From: Clostridia bacterium
GTDB lineage: Bacteria > Bacillota > Clostridia > Oscillospirales > Acutalibacteraceae
DNA: 64,000 bases
Direction: 5' to 3'
Assembly: GCA_017513525.1 (NCBI GenBank)
Contig: JAFXFC010000048.1
Span: forward strand, 1 to 64,000
The notes below the pieces were generated by a model. It did no database searches and was not told the DNA's origin. It was given only the letters and a program-made list of their open reading frames with translations. The position numbers were made by a program, and so were the translations under genes. Positions 40,923 through 50,417 of the stretch are shown in pieces; the stretch's first letter is position 1, and each line of letters begins with the position of its first letter.

Positions 40923-40962
40923 AAAACTACCGAAGGCAATTTAGTTTTCTTCGGTAGTTTTT
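40923..40962 (+). terminator. Intrinsic terminator of tyrS
   Basis: ACTACCGAAG (40926-40935) pairs with CTTCGGTAGT (40949-40958), followed by TTTT. The flanking A run also allows use for the convergent gerC transcript. Confidence 0.88.
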
Positions 40963-40985
40963 CTTTATGATTGCGAAAATTTGTC

Positions 40986-42137
40986 TTATTCTTTTTCTAA
41001 AACAACTTTGCCGATACGGCGTACCGATACTTCGACTGAAATATTGAAAACACTTAATTTTCCGAAATTACCGCCCTTATTGAGCTGTTCCGAGTAAAAT
41101 CTGTTGTCTGCGAGGTTTATTCTTCTGTTGAAATTAAAAATATCAAAATTTTTATCTATATAAAATTCTGTTATGGTATCGGATATCATGCTTGTAAGCT
41201 TTTTTGCGGCAATTTCCGCAATTTTTTCCGTGTCGCTTTTTGAGAGTCCCGAAAAAGTTTCAGATTGAAATTCGGGGATATCGCATTTTATTTTAGTTTT
41301 GATATCAAATACAGTTTTTTCGTTAATTATTTCGGTTTTTATTTTTGAAATGCTGTCTATGATTTCAAGAGTACATTTGCCTTTTTCTGTTTCTATTGTC
41401 ATGTCACCGTTTTCGGTGTCGTTGTTGATGATCGTAAGTGATTGGGTCTGTTCGGGAGAAAGAACCGTATCGGAGTTTTTTCCTATAACAACGGTTCCCA
41501 ATATCTTAACGTCTTTTTTCTTTGTGTATTCATTGTCTTTAACTGTGAGTAAGGGGCAGTATGCCGCATCGCTTTCGTTCATGGCATTGTTAAGAAACTT
41601 ATAAAGCGGTATATATACAGATGTGCCCGTGTGTTTGTATGATTTGAGAGCGGATTCGAGAATTTTTCCTGCAGATACATTTTTCCCGAAGTCTGCACTT
41701 ACGATATCCGAAGCCTTGCCGTCAGCAACGGCTATCAGAATATCTGTTCTTGTTGTATATTCACGCCTGAAAAAGTCGAGTGCTTCACTAAGAAAGTTTG
41801 TTGCGGTGTCCCTGCCGATTATTAAGACTCTTGCCTGTGAAAACAAAGGAATCTGACCTGTTATGACACTTATGCTGTTCATTGCCATGCCGATGGTCTC
41901 ACCTTCAAACAGATAGCATTTTGTCAGCTCTTCACCTGATACACTGTTGGAATCACTGCCTGCCGTATATGAATCAAGGCCTTCGATTGTCACATTATAT
42001 TTTCCGTTTTCTTTATCAATGCCAATGGCTTCAATAATAAGCCTTTCATTAAGCTCCACTATCTCTATTTCACCGCAGGAATTCAGAGGCACTAATAAAA
42101 AAGTAATTATCAGAATGATGCAGACAGTTTTTTTCAT
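40986..42137 (-). CDS. gerC: Ger(x)C-family spore germination lipoprotein
   Basis: A 383-residue lipoprotein of the germinant receptor. A signal sequence ends in the lipobox LNSC (Cys21). The body shows RLIIEAIGIDKENGKYNVTI, the GETIGMAMNSISVITG segment and FSQARVLIIGRDTA, all familiar in GerAC proteins. It sits on the outer face of the spore inner membrane with the A and B subunits. ATGA overlap with gerB indicates coupling. Confidence 0.93.
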   Translation of the reverse strand: MKKTVCIILIITFLLVPLNSCGEIEIVELNERLIIEAIGIDKENGKYNVTIEGLDSYTAGSDSNSVSGEELTKCYLFEGETIGMAMNSISVITGQIPLFSQARVLIIGRDTATNFLSEALDFFRREYTTRTDILIAVADGKASDIVSADFGKNVSAGKILESALKSYKHTGTSVYIPLYKFLNNAMNESDAAYCPLLTVKDNEYTKKKDVKILGTVVIGKNSDTVLSPEQTQSLTIINNDTENGDMTIETEKGKCTLEIIDSISKIKTEIINEKTVFDIKTKIKCDIPEFQSETFSGLSKSDTEKIAEIAAKKLTSMISDTITEFYIDKNFDIFNFNRRINLADNRFYSEQLNKGGNFGKLSVFNISVEVSVRRIGKVVLEKE

Positions 42138-43213
42138 GCGCTTTTCTTCTTTCTAATGAAATTTATCGCTGTGATCAGTAAGGGAAGTGCTGCTGCCGAA
42201 ACAACAAAAAGTATATCCTGCATGAAGGAGGCGACAATTTCGGAAAATGATGTTACAGTCTGTGATGAAAAAAGATAAACTCCGAATACGCCTAAGGTAC
42301 AAACAAGGCAGACAGGCAGTTTTTTTGCTTTTTTCATACTTTGTCTGAGAGAAAAACAGCTCAGAAATATCAGAAATGATACCTGAATAAAACCGCAAAG
42401 CACCCAAAGTCCCGACATTATATCGTCAAGTCTTTCAAAAATGCCGAATTTTGCTATGACTGTAAGAGTATATAAGGGGAATATCTGATCGTCACCGTAT
42501 TCACCCGTAACACCTGCGAGGATAATCAGTATGAGAGTGGTAAGTATACCGAAAAAAATGACCCATGAGGTTGTCATTCTTTTGATATTTCCCTTTACAA
42601 GAGGCGCTGTGATCAGAATTGTAATTAATTCTACGGCACGGGTCGAAATATAGAATGCGAATCTTAAAATCGGTGTGATGCCTTGTGTCAATAAGGGTTT
42701 AAGATTAGTAAATTCAAATTCGTCCGAAACAGTGATGAGAATGAATAAAATGCTTGCACCCAGCAGCACTGAAAGAATTGAAGATGCCCGTCCGATAGCT
42801 TCTATTCCTTTAAGCGAAGCATAAAAGGAAGCACTCAGAAGTATGATCGTCATTAAATACAGTTCAGAGTTAGGAAACATGACAGTGCTTATAAAAAGCT
42901 CAAATCGCGATACTGCAATGCCTGCAAACCATATAAAACACAGCGCATAAGCGACTGAAACCAATTTTCCGAAAATATCTGAAATATCAGATGCGGCTGA
43001 AATAATGCTCTTACTGCCGCAGTATTTAAGGCAGAATATTACTATAGCCGTAAAGATGAGCTCAATAAAAATAACGGGTATGGTCGTTATTATTCTGTCT
43101 CCCGAAGGAAGATACGAGGCGGACGGCAGCATAAAAGTAAAAAGTGCTATTATGCGGCTTAAAAGAAGCACGGAAAACATCTGAAAAGCGCTTATTTTGC
43201 CGAGTCTTTCCAT
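42134..43213 (-). CDS. gerB: Spore germination protein B subunit (GerAB, APC-type permease)
   Basis: A 359-residue protein with about ten membrane helices, of the GerAB branch of the amino acid-polyamine-organocation superfamily. ISAFQMFSVLLLSRIIA at the N-terminus is typical. In related receptors this subunit holds the germinant-binding pocket. It overlaps gerA by one base and gerC by four. Confidence 0.92.
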   Translation of the reverse strand: MERLGKISAFQMFSVLLLSRIIALFTFMLPSASYLPSGDRIITTIPVIFIELIFTAIVIFCLKYCGSKSIISAASDISDIFGKLVSVAYALCFIWFAGIAVSRFELFISTVMFPNSELYLMTIILLSASFYASLKGIEAIGRASSILSVLLGASILFILITVSDEFEFTNLKPLLTQGITPILRFAFYISTRAVELITILITAPLVKGNIKRMTTSWVIFFGILTTLILIILAGVTGEYGDDQIFPLYTLTVIAKFGIFERLDDIMSGLWVLCGFIQVSFLIFLSCFSLRQSMKKAKKLPVCLVCTLGVFGVYLFSSQTVTSFSEIVASFMQDILFVVSAAALPLLITAINFIRKKKSA

Positions 43214-44670
43214 CAGAATTTCATCCCCTGAATCAATTTTTTATTCTTTATCTTTGTCCAGTTACGACGGAAAAAAACATCCGACTGTGCTTTTAAGACA
43301 AAGGGTGAAACGGGCGCCGAAAACGGAATTCCGTAAGGCGAAACAGAGCATATATCAATGAGCATTAATCCGATGCCGAGCATAATACCGTACAGTCCCG
43401 TAAATCCGCCGATGAGTATAAAGCCGAAGCGCATTATTGCAACGGGCTCATGAAGCTTTACTATAACGGAAGAGGAAATTGCAGTAAGTGCTACTATGAT
43501 AAGCATAGGAGCCGCAATAAGTCCTGCCGTAACAGCCGCATCGCCGATTACAAGCGCACCGACTATACTTACGGCATGACCAACGGAACGCGGCATTCTA
43601 AGTCCCGCTTCACGGACTATCTCGTAAATAAAGTGAATTGTAAGCGCCTCGATCATTATGGGAAACGGAGTTCTGCTTGTTGCCGCCGAAATGCCGTACA
43701 TGATATCAGCGGGCATTATTTCCGGATGAAAAAGGCATATTGCCACAAATGTACCGGGCAGAGTTGAAGCTATAATAAAGCATACGATTCTCAGAATTCT
43801 CATAAAAAGTGCATAGTACGGACTCGATAAATAATCGTCAACCGCATGAAAATAGTCAATAAAAAGATAAGGCACAATAAGTGCAAAGGGGGTGCCGTCA
43901 ACAATTATTCCGACTCTTCCTTCAAGAAGCATTGAAGCGAAGGTGTCGGGTCTTTCTGTTATACCCGTGTCGGTAAAAAATGACGGACGGCGGTTATCAA
44001 GAAACGGTTGTATATAGCCTGAACCCAGAATTGCATCAAGATCAATTTTATCAATTCTTTTTGTTATTTTATCGAGAAGCTCACGGCTTACTCTGTCCGA
44101 TAAATAGCAGATAAGAGTAGGGGTATTGCTTGTTTTTCCGAGTGTAATATGTCTTATTGTCAGATTCGGTGTTCTGAGCTTTCTTCTGAGAAGAGTGGTA
44201 TTATCCTTGAAATTGTCGGTAAAAGCTTCCTGTGCACCTCTTTCGTTTTGTTCGGTCTGAGGCTCGCTTACTGATTTTTTAGGAAATCCCTGAAGAGGAA
44301 AAGACACTGCTTCGGTTTCCCCGTCGGCAATGAGTACAAGATTTCCCATTATAATATCCAAAGCCGCGTCCTCTACGGTTCTGAGTAATTTGACACTTGT
44401 TCCCTTAAACAGCCTTTTTTGTATTTTCTCATTCAGATTTTTACTGTTCGTTTCGGGATAAATTTCCGTTAAGGGCTTTATGACACCTTCAATTATTTTA
44501 ATTTCATCGCACATTCCGTCTATTATGAAAATATATATCGGTGTTTTTCCGAACAATATTTCTCTTGCTATAAGATCAAAGCTTCCGCCGAAGGCATTCT
44601 TTACGGCGTTACTGTCGGTTTTTATGTCGCCTGTGAAATATTGCTTTTCTTCAGATGTGTTTTTGTTCAT
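43213..44670 (-). CDS. gerA: Spore germination protein A subunit (GerAA)
   Basis: A 485-residue receptor subunit: a large N-terminal cytoplasmic domain with the GRVGIIVDGTPFALIVPYLFIDYF segment, followed by five or so helices including RTPFPIMIEALTIHFIYEIVREAGLRMP, a family hallmark. Start ATG 44670 is preferred; an ATG three codons earlier abuts the AAAGG site. The gerA-gerB-gerC order is canonical and shows the host makes endospores. It is divergent from the DUF421 gene. Confidence 0.93.
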   Translation of the reverse strand: MNKNTSEEKQYFTGDIKTDSNAVKNAFGGSFDLIAREILFGKTPIYIFIIDGMCDEIKIIEGVIKPLTEIYPETNSKNLNEKIQKRLFKGTSVKLLRTVEDAALDIIMGNLVLIADGETEAVSFPLQGFPKKSVSEPQTEQNERGAQEAFTDNFKDNTTLLRRKLRTPNLTIRHITLGKTSNTPTLICYLSDRVSRELLDKITKRIDKIDLDAILGSGYIQPFLDNRRPSFFTDTGITERPDTFASMLLEGRVGIIVDGTPFALIVPYLFIDYFHAVDDYLSSPYYALFMRILRIVCFIIASTLPGTFVAICLFHPEIMPADIMYGISAATSRTPFPIMIEALTIHFIYEIVREAGLRMPRSVGHAVSIVGALVIGDAAVTAGLIAAPMLIIVALTAISSSVIVKLHEPVAIMRFGFILIGGFTGLYGIMLGIGLMLIDICSVSPYGIPFSAPVSPFVLKAQSDVFFRRNWTKIKNKKLIQGMKF

Positions 44671-44744
44671 CTTATTCATCCTTTCGAAATTAGGTATTTC
44701 CGAAAAATTTCAGGATATACTTAAATTTAGAAAGTGGTGATAAG

Positions 44745-45425
44745 ATGCTCACATCCTTTGTAAGAACGGGAATACTTTTAATAATCGTAATTTTTGCAGT
44801 CAGAATTATGGGAAAACGGCAGATAGGTCAGCTTCAGCCTGCAGAGCTTGTTGTAACAATTCTTCTTTCGGAAATTGCGGCAACTCCCATGCAGGATAAT
44901 GATATTCCCATGCTTAATACCGTAGTTGCAATACTTGTGCTTGTAAGCATTGAAATTTTCCTGTCAGCACTCAGCATGAAAAGTATCAGAATAAGAAGTC
45001 TTTTACAGGGAAATTCTCTTATTCTCATCAGAAACGGAGTTATAGATCAGGCACAGATAAAAAGACTTCGTTTTACGCTCGATGACCTTCTGGAAGCTTT
45101 AAGACAGAAGGATGTTTTTAATGTCAGTGATGTTCAGTATGCAATAGCAGAAACCGACGGAACTCTCAGTGTAATGCTTAAGCCCGAAAAAAGATCCGTA
45201 AGCATTGAGGATATGGATATAGTAAAGGAAGACACAGGACTTCCTTGTGTAGTCGTTATGGACGGCAATATTATCCGCTCGGATTTCAAGGACTGCGGCA
45301 TGACCGAAGAAAAGCTTAGGAAAATTATTAAAAATACAGGACACGATATTTTTGATATTTATCTTATGACAGTTGATAAGGCAGGGAATACAAATACCGT
45401 GATAAAGGAGCGAAAGCATGACTAA
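44745..45425 (+). CDS. DUF421 (YetF/YdfR-like) membrane protein
   Basis: A 226-residue protein: three N-terminal helices with MGKRQIGQLQPAELVVTILLSEIAATPMQD, the strongest DUF421 signature, then a cytoplasmic alpha/beta domain with LIRNGVIDQAQIKRLRFTLDDLLEALRQKDVFNVSDVQYAIAETDG. Members occur in spore formers, several being spore-inner-membrane proteins. GTGGTGATAAG lies upstream. It overlaps the next gene by eight bases. Confidence 0.88.
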   Translation: MLTSFVRTGILLIIVIFAVRIMGKRQIGQLQPAELVVTILLSEIAATPMQDNDIPMLNTVVAILVLVSIEIFLSALSMKSIRIRSLLQGNSLILIRNGVIDQAQIKRLRFTLDDLLEALRQKDVFNVSDVQYAIAETDGTLSVMLKPEKRSVSIEDMDIVKEDTGLPCVVVMDGNIIRSDFKDCGMTEEKLRKIIKNTGHDIFDIYLMTVDKAGNTNTVIKERKHD

Positions 45426-45783
45426 AAGACTTGTTATAGCGGCTGTATTTTTGTCTTTGGCTCTTTTTATAAGCATTTCCTCGTATGTGTATCTTGAAAT
45501 TACCTCCGAAAAAATATTTTCCGCAATTGATGAGCTTTCGGAAGATATATACGAAGAGAATGCGGCAAATGAACTTATAAGTATCTGGGATAAAAACAAA
45601 AAAATATACGGTGTTTTTCTCAAGCATGCCGATGCTGATATGCTCGACAGGCAATTTATTGTTTTGGAAAAAAGCATTCTTGAGGGGGATAGCTACACGG
45701 CTTTACTCACGCTCAGAGAGCTTAACGCCTATCTTCATATTACTCTTGAAGGAGAAATGCTAAAAATTGAAAATATTTTTTGA
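45418..45783 (+). CDS. DUF4363 family protein
   Basis: A 121-residue protein with one N-terminal membrane helix (about 5-25) and a helical remainder including LISIWDKNKKIYGVFLKHADADMLD. It matches DUF4363 proteins, which regularly follow DUF421 genes in Clostridia. AAGGAG inside the upstream gene is 7 bases before the ATG. Function unknown, probably sporulation-linked by context. Confidence 0.75.
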   Translation: MTKRLVIAAVFLSLALFISISSYVYLEITSEKIFSAIDELSEDIYEENAANELISIWDKNKKIYGVFLKHADADMLDRQFIVLEKSILEGDSYTALLTLRELNAYLHITLEGEMLKIENIF

Positions 45784-45790
45784 TTTGCCC

Positions 45791-45819
45791 TTTACTTTTT
45801 TTAATATATTATATATAAT
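45791..45819 (+). promoter_or_regulatory. Promoter of the miaB-mutS-mutL series
   Basis: TTTACT (45791-45796), 17 bases, TATAAT (45814-45819) in AT-rich DNA, 62 bases before the miaB start. Confidence 0.55.
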
Positions 45820-45881
45820 AAACTGAATTGTGATTTTTACGCTCGATAGTAGCCTTATTTTTTGCATTCGGAGGTTTCAAA

Positions 45882-47312
45882 TTGTCTGTTTCAGCAGAAA
45901 AAATATCCGTTGTTTCTCCCGAGGAAATGAGAATACAGCGGGAATACATAGAAAAAATTAAAACTATCCTTTCGGTCAGGTATCCTGAGAGTTCCCCTAA
46001 GGCATATGTTCATACATACGGCTGTCAGGGTAATGTTGCGGACTCTGAAAGAATAAAGGGACAGCTTTTCGAGATGGGATATGTGTTTACCGAAAACCGT
46101 GAAGAGGCTGATTTTGTTCTTTTTAACACATGTGCCATAAGAGAACACGCCGAAGACAGAGTTTTCGGAAATGTGGGTGCATTGAAGCCCATAAAAAACC
46201 TCAAAAAGGACATGATAATTGCTCTGTGCGGCTGTATGATGCAGCAAAAGCATGTTTCCGAAAGAATTAAACGAAGCTATCCTTATGTAAATCTCGTATT
46301 CGGAACCTTTGCCATTCACCGTGTGCCTGAGCTGCTTTATAAGGTTCTAAGAGGCGGTAAGCGTGTTTTCGAAACCGAAGAAACCAAGGGTGAGATAGCA
46401 GAGGGACTTCCCGTTTACAGAGACAGGGAATTTAAGACATGGCTTCCGATAATGTACGGCTGCAATAATTTCTGCAGCTACTGTGTAGTGCCGTATGTAA
46501 GAGGCAGAGAAAGAAGCCGTGCTCCCGAAGAGGTTATAAAAGAAGCAAAGGAGCTTATTTCTCTCGGAGCAAAGGAAATTACACTTCTCGGACAGAATGT
46601 TAATTCCTACGGAAAAAATAGTTTAAGCGGTGTCAACTTCCCGAAGCTTCTCGAAATGATAAACGAACTTCCCGGGAATTTTAAGATAAGATTTATGACC
46701 TCGCATCCGAAGGACTGCACAAAAGAGCTGCTTGATACCATGGCAAGATGCGAAAAGGTTGCAAGACACCTTCATTTACCTTTTCAATCTGGAAATAATC
46801 GGGTTCTTAAAGAAATGAACAGAGGCTATTCGAGAGAAAAGTATCTTGAGCTTATAGTCTATGCTAAAAAAGTGATGCCCGATATTTCAATTACAAGTGA
46901 TATCATAGTAGGCTTTCCCGGAGAAACCTATGAAGAATTCAAGGACACGCTCTCTCTTATTGAAGAAGTCCGCTTTACATCACTTTTTACCTTCATCTTT
47001 TCACCGAGAGAGGGTACTAAGGCAAAGAATATGCCCGATCCCGTACCCTACAGTGAAAAATCAAAGTGGTTTTCTGAGCTTCTGAAGGTTCAGGAAAGAA
47101 TAGCCGCCGAAAGATGTAAGGGTATGGTCGGTAAAACTTTTGAGGTCTTAGTTGAGGGAACAACAAAGGAAAATGACGGAAGGCTTACAGGCAGGACGGA
47201 CGGAAGTATCAATATTGATTTTGAGGGTGACGAAAGTCTTATCGGTGAGTATGTCAGAGTAAAAGTAACAAATGCACTAAACTGGATATTATCCGGAGAA
47301 ATACAAAAATAA
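45882..47312 (+). CDS. miaB: tRNA-2-methylthio-N6-dimethylallyladenosine synthase
   Basis: A 476-residue radical-SAM methylthiotransferase acting on i6A37 of tRNA. The N-terminal UPF0004 domain has YGCQGNVADSER, FNTCAIREHAEDR and CGCMMQQ cluster cysteines. The radical-SAM motif is GCNNFCSYCVVPYVRGRERSR, and a TRAM domain closes the protein. TTG is the start: GGAGG (45870-45874) is 7 bases before it. miaA, which makes the substrate modification, is in the same series at 52365. Confidence 0.96.
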   Translation: MSVSAEKISVVSPEEMRIQREYIEKIKTILSVRYPESSPKAYVHTYGCQGNVADSERIKGQLFEMGYVFTENREEADFVLFNTCAIREHAEDRVFGNVGALKPIKNLKKDMIIALCGCMMQQKHVSERIKRSYPYVNLVFGTFAIHRVPELLYKVLRGGKRVFETEETKGEIAEGLPVYRDREFKTWLPIMYGCNNFCSYCVVPYVRGRERSRAPEEVIKEAKELISLGAKEITLLGQNVNSYGKNSLSGVNFPKLLEMINELPGNFKIRFMTSHPKDCTKELLDTMARCEKVARHLHLPFQSGNNRVLKEMNRGYSREKYLELIVYAKKVMPDISITSDIIVGFPGETYEEFKDTLSLIEEVRFTSLFTFIFSPREGTKAKNMPDPVPYSEKSKWFSELLKVQERIAAERCKGMVGKTFEVLVEGTTKENDGRLTGRTDGSINIDFEGDESLIGEYVRVKVTNALNWILSGEIQK

Positions 47313-47331
47313 AGAAACGGAGAAAATTAAA

Positions 47332-47745
47332 ATGGATGTAATTACAGCAGTAAGAGCACTCGGTGCCGCAATACAGGAAGATGAAAGATATCTCGCTTTT
47401 ATGAAGGCAAGAGAAGCTAATGAATCAGATATAGAGCTCAACGGCCTTATCGGAAAGCTTAATCTTATTCAGCTTTCTTATCAGAATGAATCACAGAAAG
47501 AAGAACCCGATCAGAGCAAGCTTGAGGGTATGGATGCCGAATTCAGAGAAATTTACGGTCAGATTATGCTCAATGAAAATATGAGAAATTATGAAGAAGC
47601 AAAGAACACAGTTGACAGCATGATGAATTATCTCATTCAGATACTCACCCTTTGCGTAAACGGTGACGACCCCATGACTTGCGAGCCTCAGGCTCAGGAA
47701 GAGGGATGCGGCGGTAACTGTGCATCCTGCGGCGGCTGCGGCTGA
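47332..47745 (+). CDS. YlbF-family protein with Cys-rich C-terminus
   Basis: A 137-residue helical protein of the YlbF/YmcA (RicF/RicA) family, seen in YLAFMKAREANESD and the LNENMRNYEEAKNTVDSMM segment. In Bacillus, relatives form the RicAFT complex aiding mRNA maturation and carry iron-sulfur clusters. Here the protein ends EGCGGNCASCGGCG, four cysteines in twelve residues, which could bind metal or a cluster. CGGAG precedes the ATG. It lies 19 bases after miaB and 35 before mutS. Confidence 0.78.
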   Translation: MDVITAVRALGAAIQEDERYLAFMKAREANESDIELNGLIGKLNLIQLSYQNESQKEEPDQSKLEGMDAEFREIYGQIMLNENMRNYEEAKNTVDSMMNYLIQILTLCVNGDDPMTCEPQAQEEGCGGNCASCGGCG

Positions 47746-47780
47746 TAAAGAGATTTTATTGACAAGGAAGTTAAAAGATA

Positions 47781-50390
47781 ATGGCTGAATTCACGCCGAT
47801 GATGCAACAATATTTCAAAATAAAAGAGCAGCACAAGGACGCAATTTTGTTCTACCGTCTCGGTGACTTTTATGAAATGTTTTTCGATGACGCAAAAACA
47901 GCTTCCAGAGAGCTCGAATTGGTGCTGACGGGAAGAGATTGCGGACAGGAAGAAAGAGCTCCCATGTGCGGTGTTCCTTTTCATGCGGCAGAAACCTATA
48001 TTGCCCGTCTGGTTTCAAAGGGCTATAAGGTAGCGGTTTGTGAGCAGACTGAGGATCCTGCGGCGGCTAAGGGAATAGTAACAAGAGATGTTATCAGAAT
48101 AGTTACACCCGGAACTGTCACTGAAAGCATAATGCTTGACGAGTCCAAGAATAATTATCTCGCATGTGTATATCTCACGGATGAGGCGGCAGGGCTTAGC
48201 TTTTGTGATGTTTCCACGGGTGAGCTTTATGTAAGTCGGCTGTCGGGAAATGGTGTTTCTGAAAAGATAATTGATGAGCTTGCAAGATTTTCACCCGCTG
48301 AGCTCATTGCCAATGAAGCAGTCGCAAGCGATAAAACTGTCAGAACCTATGTTTCAAGAAAAACAGACATTCTTGTATCCGTAAAAAATGAATCGGCTTT
48401 TGATATAACAAAAGCAACAGATATTGTTGAAAATCATTTTAATAAGAAGCTCAATGAGCTGCCTGTGGCTGATATGCCGGAAGCCGTAAGAGCCCTCGGA
48501 GGAATTCTTTCTTATCTTTTTGACACGCAGAAAAACTCCCTTGCAAATATCACTGAAATTAAAATCTACAATGATGAAAAATACCTCTCTCTCGGTGCCG
48601 TAACAAGAAGAAATCTTGAGCTTACGGAAACTGAAAGACGAAGAGAAAAAAGAGGCTCACTTTTGTGGGTCCTCGATAAAACAAAGACCGCTATGGGCAA
48701 AAGAATGCTCAGAAGCTGGGTCGAACAGCCCCTTATAAATGTTTCGGGTATAAACTACAGACTTAATGCCGTTGAAGAGCTATATAACCTTAATCAGCTT
48801 CGTGCAGAAATTGTTGATATACTTGTGGGTATAAATGACCTTGAAAGAATAACAACAAGAATAGTGTACGGCTCTGCTAATGCCAAAGAGCTCAGAAGCC
48901 TTGAACAGACGGCGGCAGTGCTTCCCGTTATAAAAGCACTTTTGAAAAAGACCTCCTGCAGAATGCTTCAGGATATATATTCCGAACTTGATACACTTGC
49001 AGATATCCGTGAGCTTATTGACAGAGCCATTGTGAATGAGCCTCCGTTTTCCGTCAGAGAAGGCGGTATGATAAAGGACGGTTATCACAGTGAGCTTGAT
49101 GAGCTCAGAGGAATATTAAACGGCGGTAAGGATTATCTTGCAAGAATAGAACAGAGTGAGCAGGAAAAAACAGGTATAAAGAAGCTTAAGATCGGTTATA
49201 ACCGAGTTTTCGGCTACTATATAGAGGTTCTTAATTCCTTCAAGGAGCTTGTTCCCGAGCACTACATAAGAAAACAGACACTTACAAACTGTGAAAGATA
49301 TATAACTCCCGAGCTTAAAGAGCTTGAATCCAAGGTTCTCGGAGCACAGGAGAGAATAACAAAGCTTGAATATGAGCTTTTCTGTCATATCAGAGAAAAG
49401 GTTGCCGATAATCAGTTCAGATTAAGAAATACAGCCCGTGCAATAGCAACACTTGATGCTTTGTGTTCTTTAGCGGCAGTAGCTCAGAATAACGGCTATG
49501 TCCGTCCCGATGTCAATATGAGTGATACGATTGAAATTAAGGACGGCAGACACCCCGTTGTTGAAAAATTCCTTGACGGTGCGCCCTTTGTTCCCAATGA
49601 TACGCTTTTAGATTCGGGTGAAAATACGGCTGCTATTATTACAGGTCCCAATATGGCAGGTAAATCCACATATATGCGACAGACTGCAATAATTGTGCTT
49701 ATGGCTCAGATGGGCTCTTTCGTTCCCGCAAGAAGTGCTTCGATAGGTGTTGTTGACAGCATCTTTACAAGAGTCGGAGCTTCTGATGACCTTGTAGGCG
49801 GTCAGTCCACATTTATGACCGAAATGAGTGAAGTGGCTTCAATTCTTCAGAATGCCACAAACAGAAGCCTTATTATCCTTGATGAAATAGGAAGAGGCAC
49901 CTCAACCTATGACGGCATGAGCATTGCAAGGGCAGTGCTCGAATATGTGACAGATAAAAAGAAAATAGGAGCAAAAACACTTTTTGCAACTCATTATCAT
50001 GAACTGACAGAGCTTGAAGGCAAATTACCGGGTGTTAAGAATTACAATACTTCCGTTAAGAAAAGGGGAGACGACATCACTTTTCTCAGAAGAATTGTAA
50101 GAGGCGGCGCAGACGGAAGCTACGGTATTGAGGTTGCAAAGCTTTCAGGTGTTCCCGTAAGCGTTGTAAGCCGAGCAAAGGTAGTCTTAAAAGAGCTTGA
50201 AGAGAACGGTGCAGTTGTAACTCAGCCTAAGAACATACAAAAAGAAGCCCCTGAGGATGATATGCAGCTTCAGATGTTCAGGAATCTCAACAATGAAATT
50301 ATCGAAGAATTAAAAGTGCTTGATGTGAATACTCTTACTCCCATTGAAGCACTGCAAAAGCTTTACGAAATAAAAAACCGTATAGTTTAA
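47781..50390 (+). CDS. mutS: DNA mismatch repair protein MutS
   Basis: An 869-residue mismatch-recognition ATPase. The N-terminal mismatch domain has FYRLGDFYEMFFDDA with the Phe-x-Glu reading wedge. The ATPase domain has Walker A TGPNMAGKSTYMRQ and Walker B IILDEIGRGTSTYDG, and the linker signature ATHYHELTELE follows. Length is that of bacterial MutS1. mutL is 27 bases downstream. Confidence 0.98.
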   Translation: MAEFTPMMQQYFKIKEQHKDAILFYRLGDFYEMFFDDAKTASRELELVLTGRDCGQEERAPMCGVPFHAAETYIARLVSKGYKVAVCEQTEDPAAAKGIVTRDVIRIVTPGTVTESIMLDESKNNYLACVYLTDEAAGLSFCDVSTGELYVSRLSGNGVSEKIIDELARFSPAELIANEAVASDKTVRTYVSRKTDILVSVKNESAFDITKATDIVENHFNKKLNELPVADMPEAVRALGGILSYLFDTQKNSLANITEIKIYNDEKYLSLGAVTRRNLELTETERRREKRGSLLWVLDKTKTAMGKRMLRSWVEQPLINVSGINYRLNAVEELYNLNQLRAEIVDILVGINDLERITTRIVYGSANAKELRSLEQTAAVLPVIKALLKKTSCRMLQDIYSELDTLADIRELIDRAIVNEPPFSVREGGMIKDGYHSELDELRGILNGGKDYLARIEQSEQEKTGIKKLKIGYNRVFGYYIEVLNSFKELVPEHYIRKQTLTNCERYITPELKELESKVLGAQERITKLEYELFCHIREKVADNQFRLRNTARAIATLDALCSLAAVAQNNGYVRPDVNMSDTIEIKDGRHPVVEKFLDGAPFVPNDTLLDSGENTAAIITGPNMAGKSTYMRQTAIIVLMAQMGSFVPARSASIGVVDSIFTRVGASDDLVGGQSTFMTEMSEVASILQNATNRSLIILDEIGRGTSTYDGMSIARAVLEYVTDKKKIGAKTLFATHYHELTELEGKLPGVKNYNTSVKKRGDDITFLRRIVRGGADGSYGIEVAKLSGVPVSVVSRAKVVLKELEENGAVVTQPKNIQKEAPEDDMQLQMFRNLNNEIIEELKVLDVNTLTPIEALQKLYEIKNRIV

Positions 50391-50417
50391 TAAATTTAAC
50401 GGAAAGGTGGCGGAAAA

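Noticed and set aside
43450..43767. Plus-strand frame inside gerA
   Set aside because: It is antisense to a well-conserved germination gene, rich in Arg, Cys and Tyr with no ribosome site; a shadow frame.
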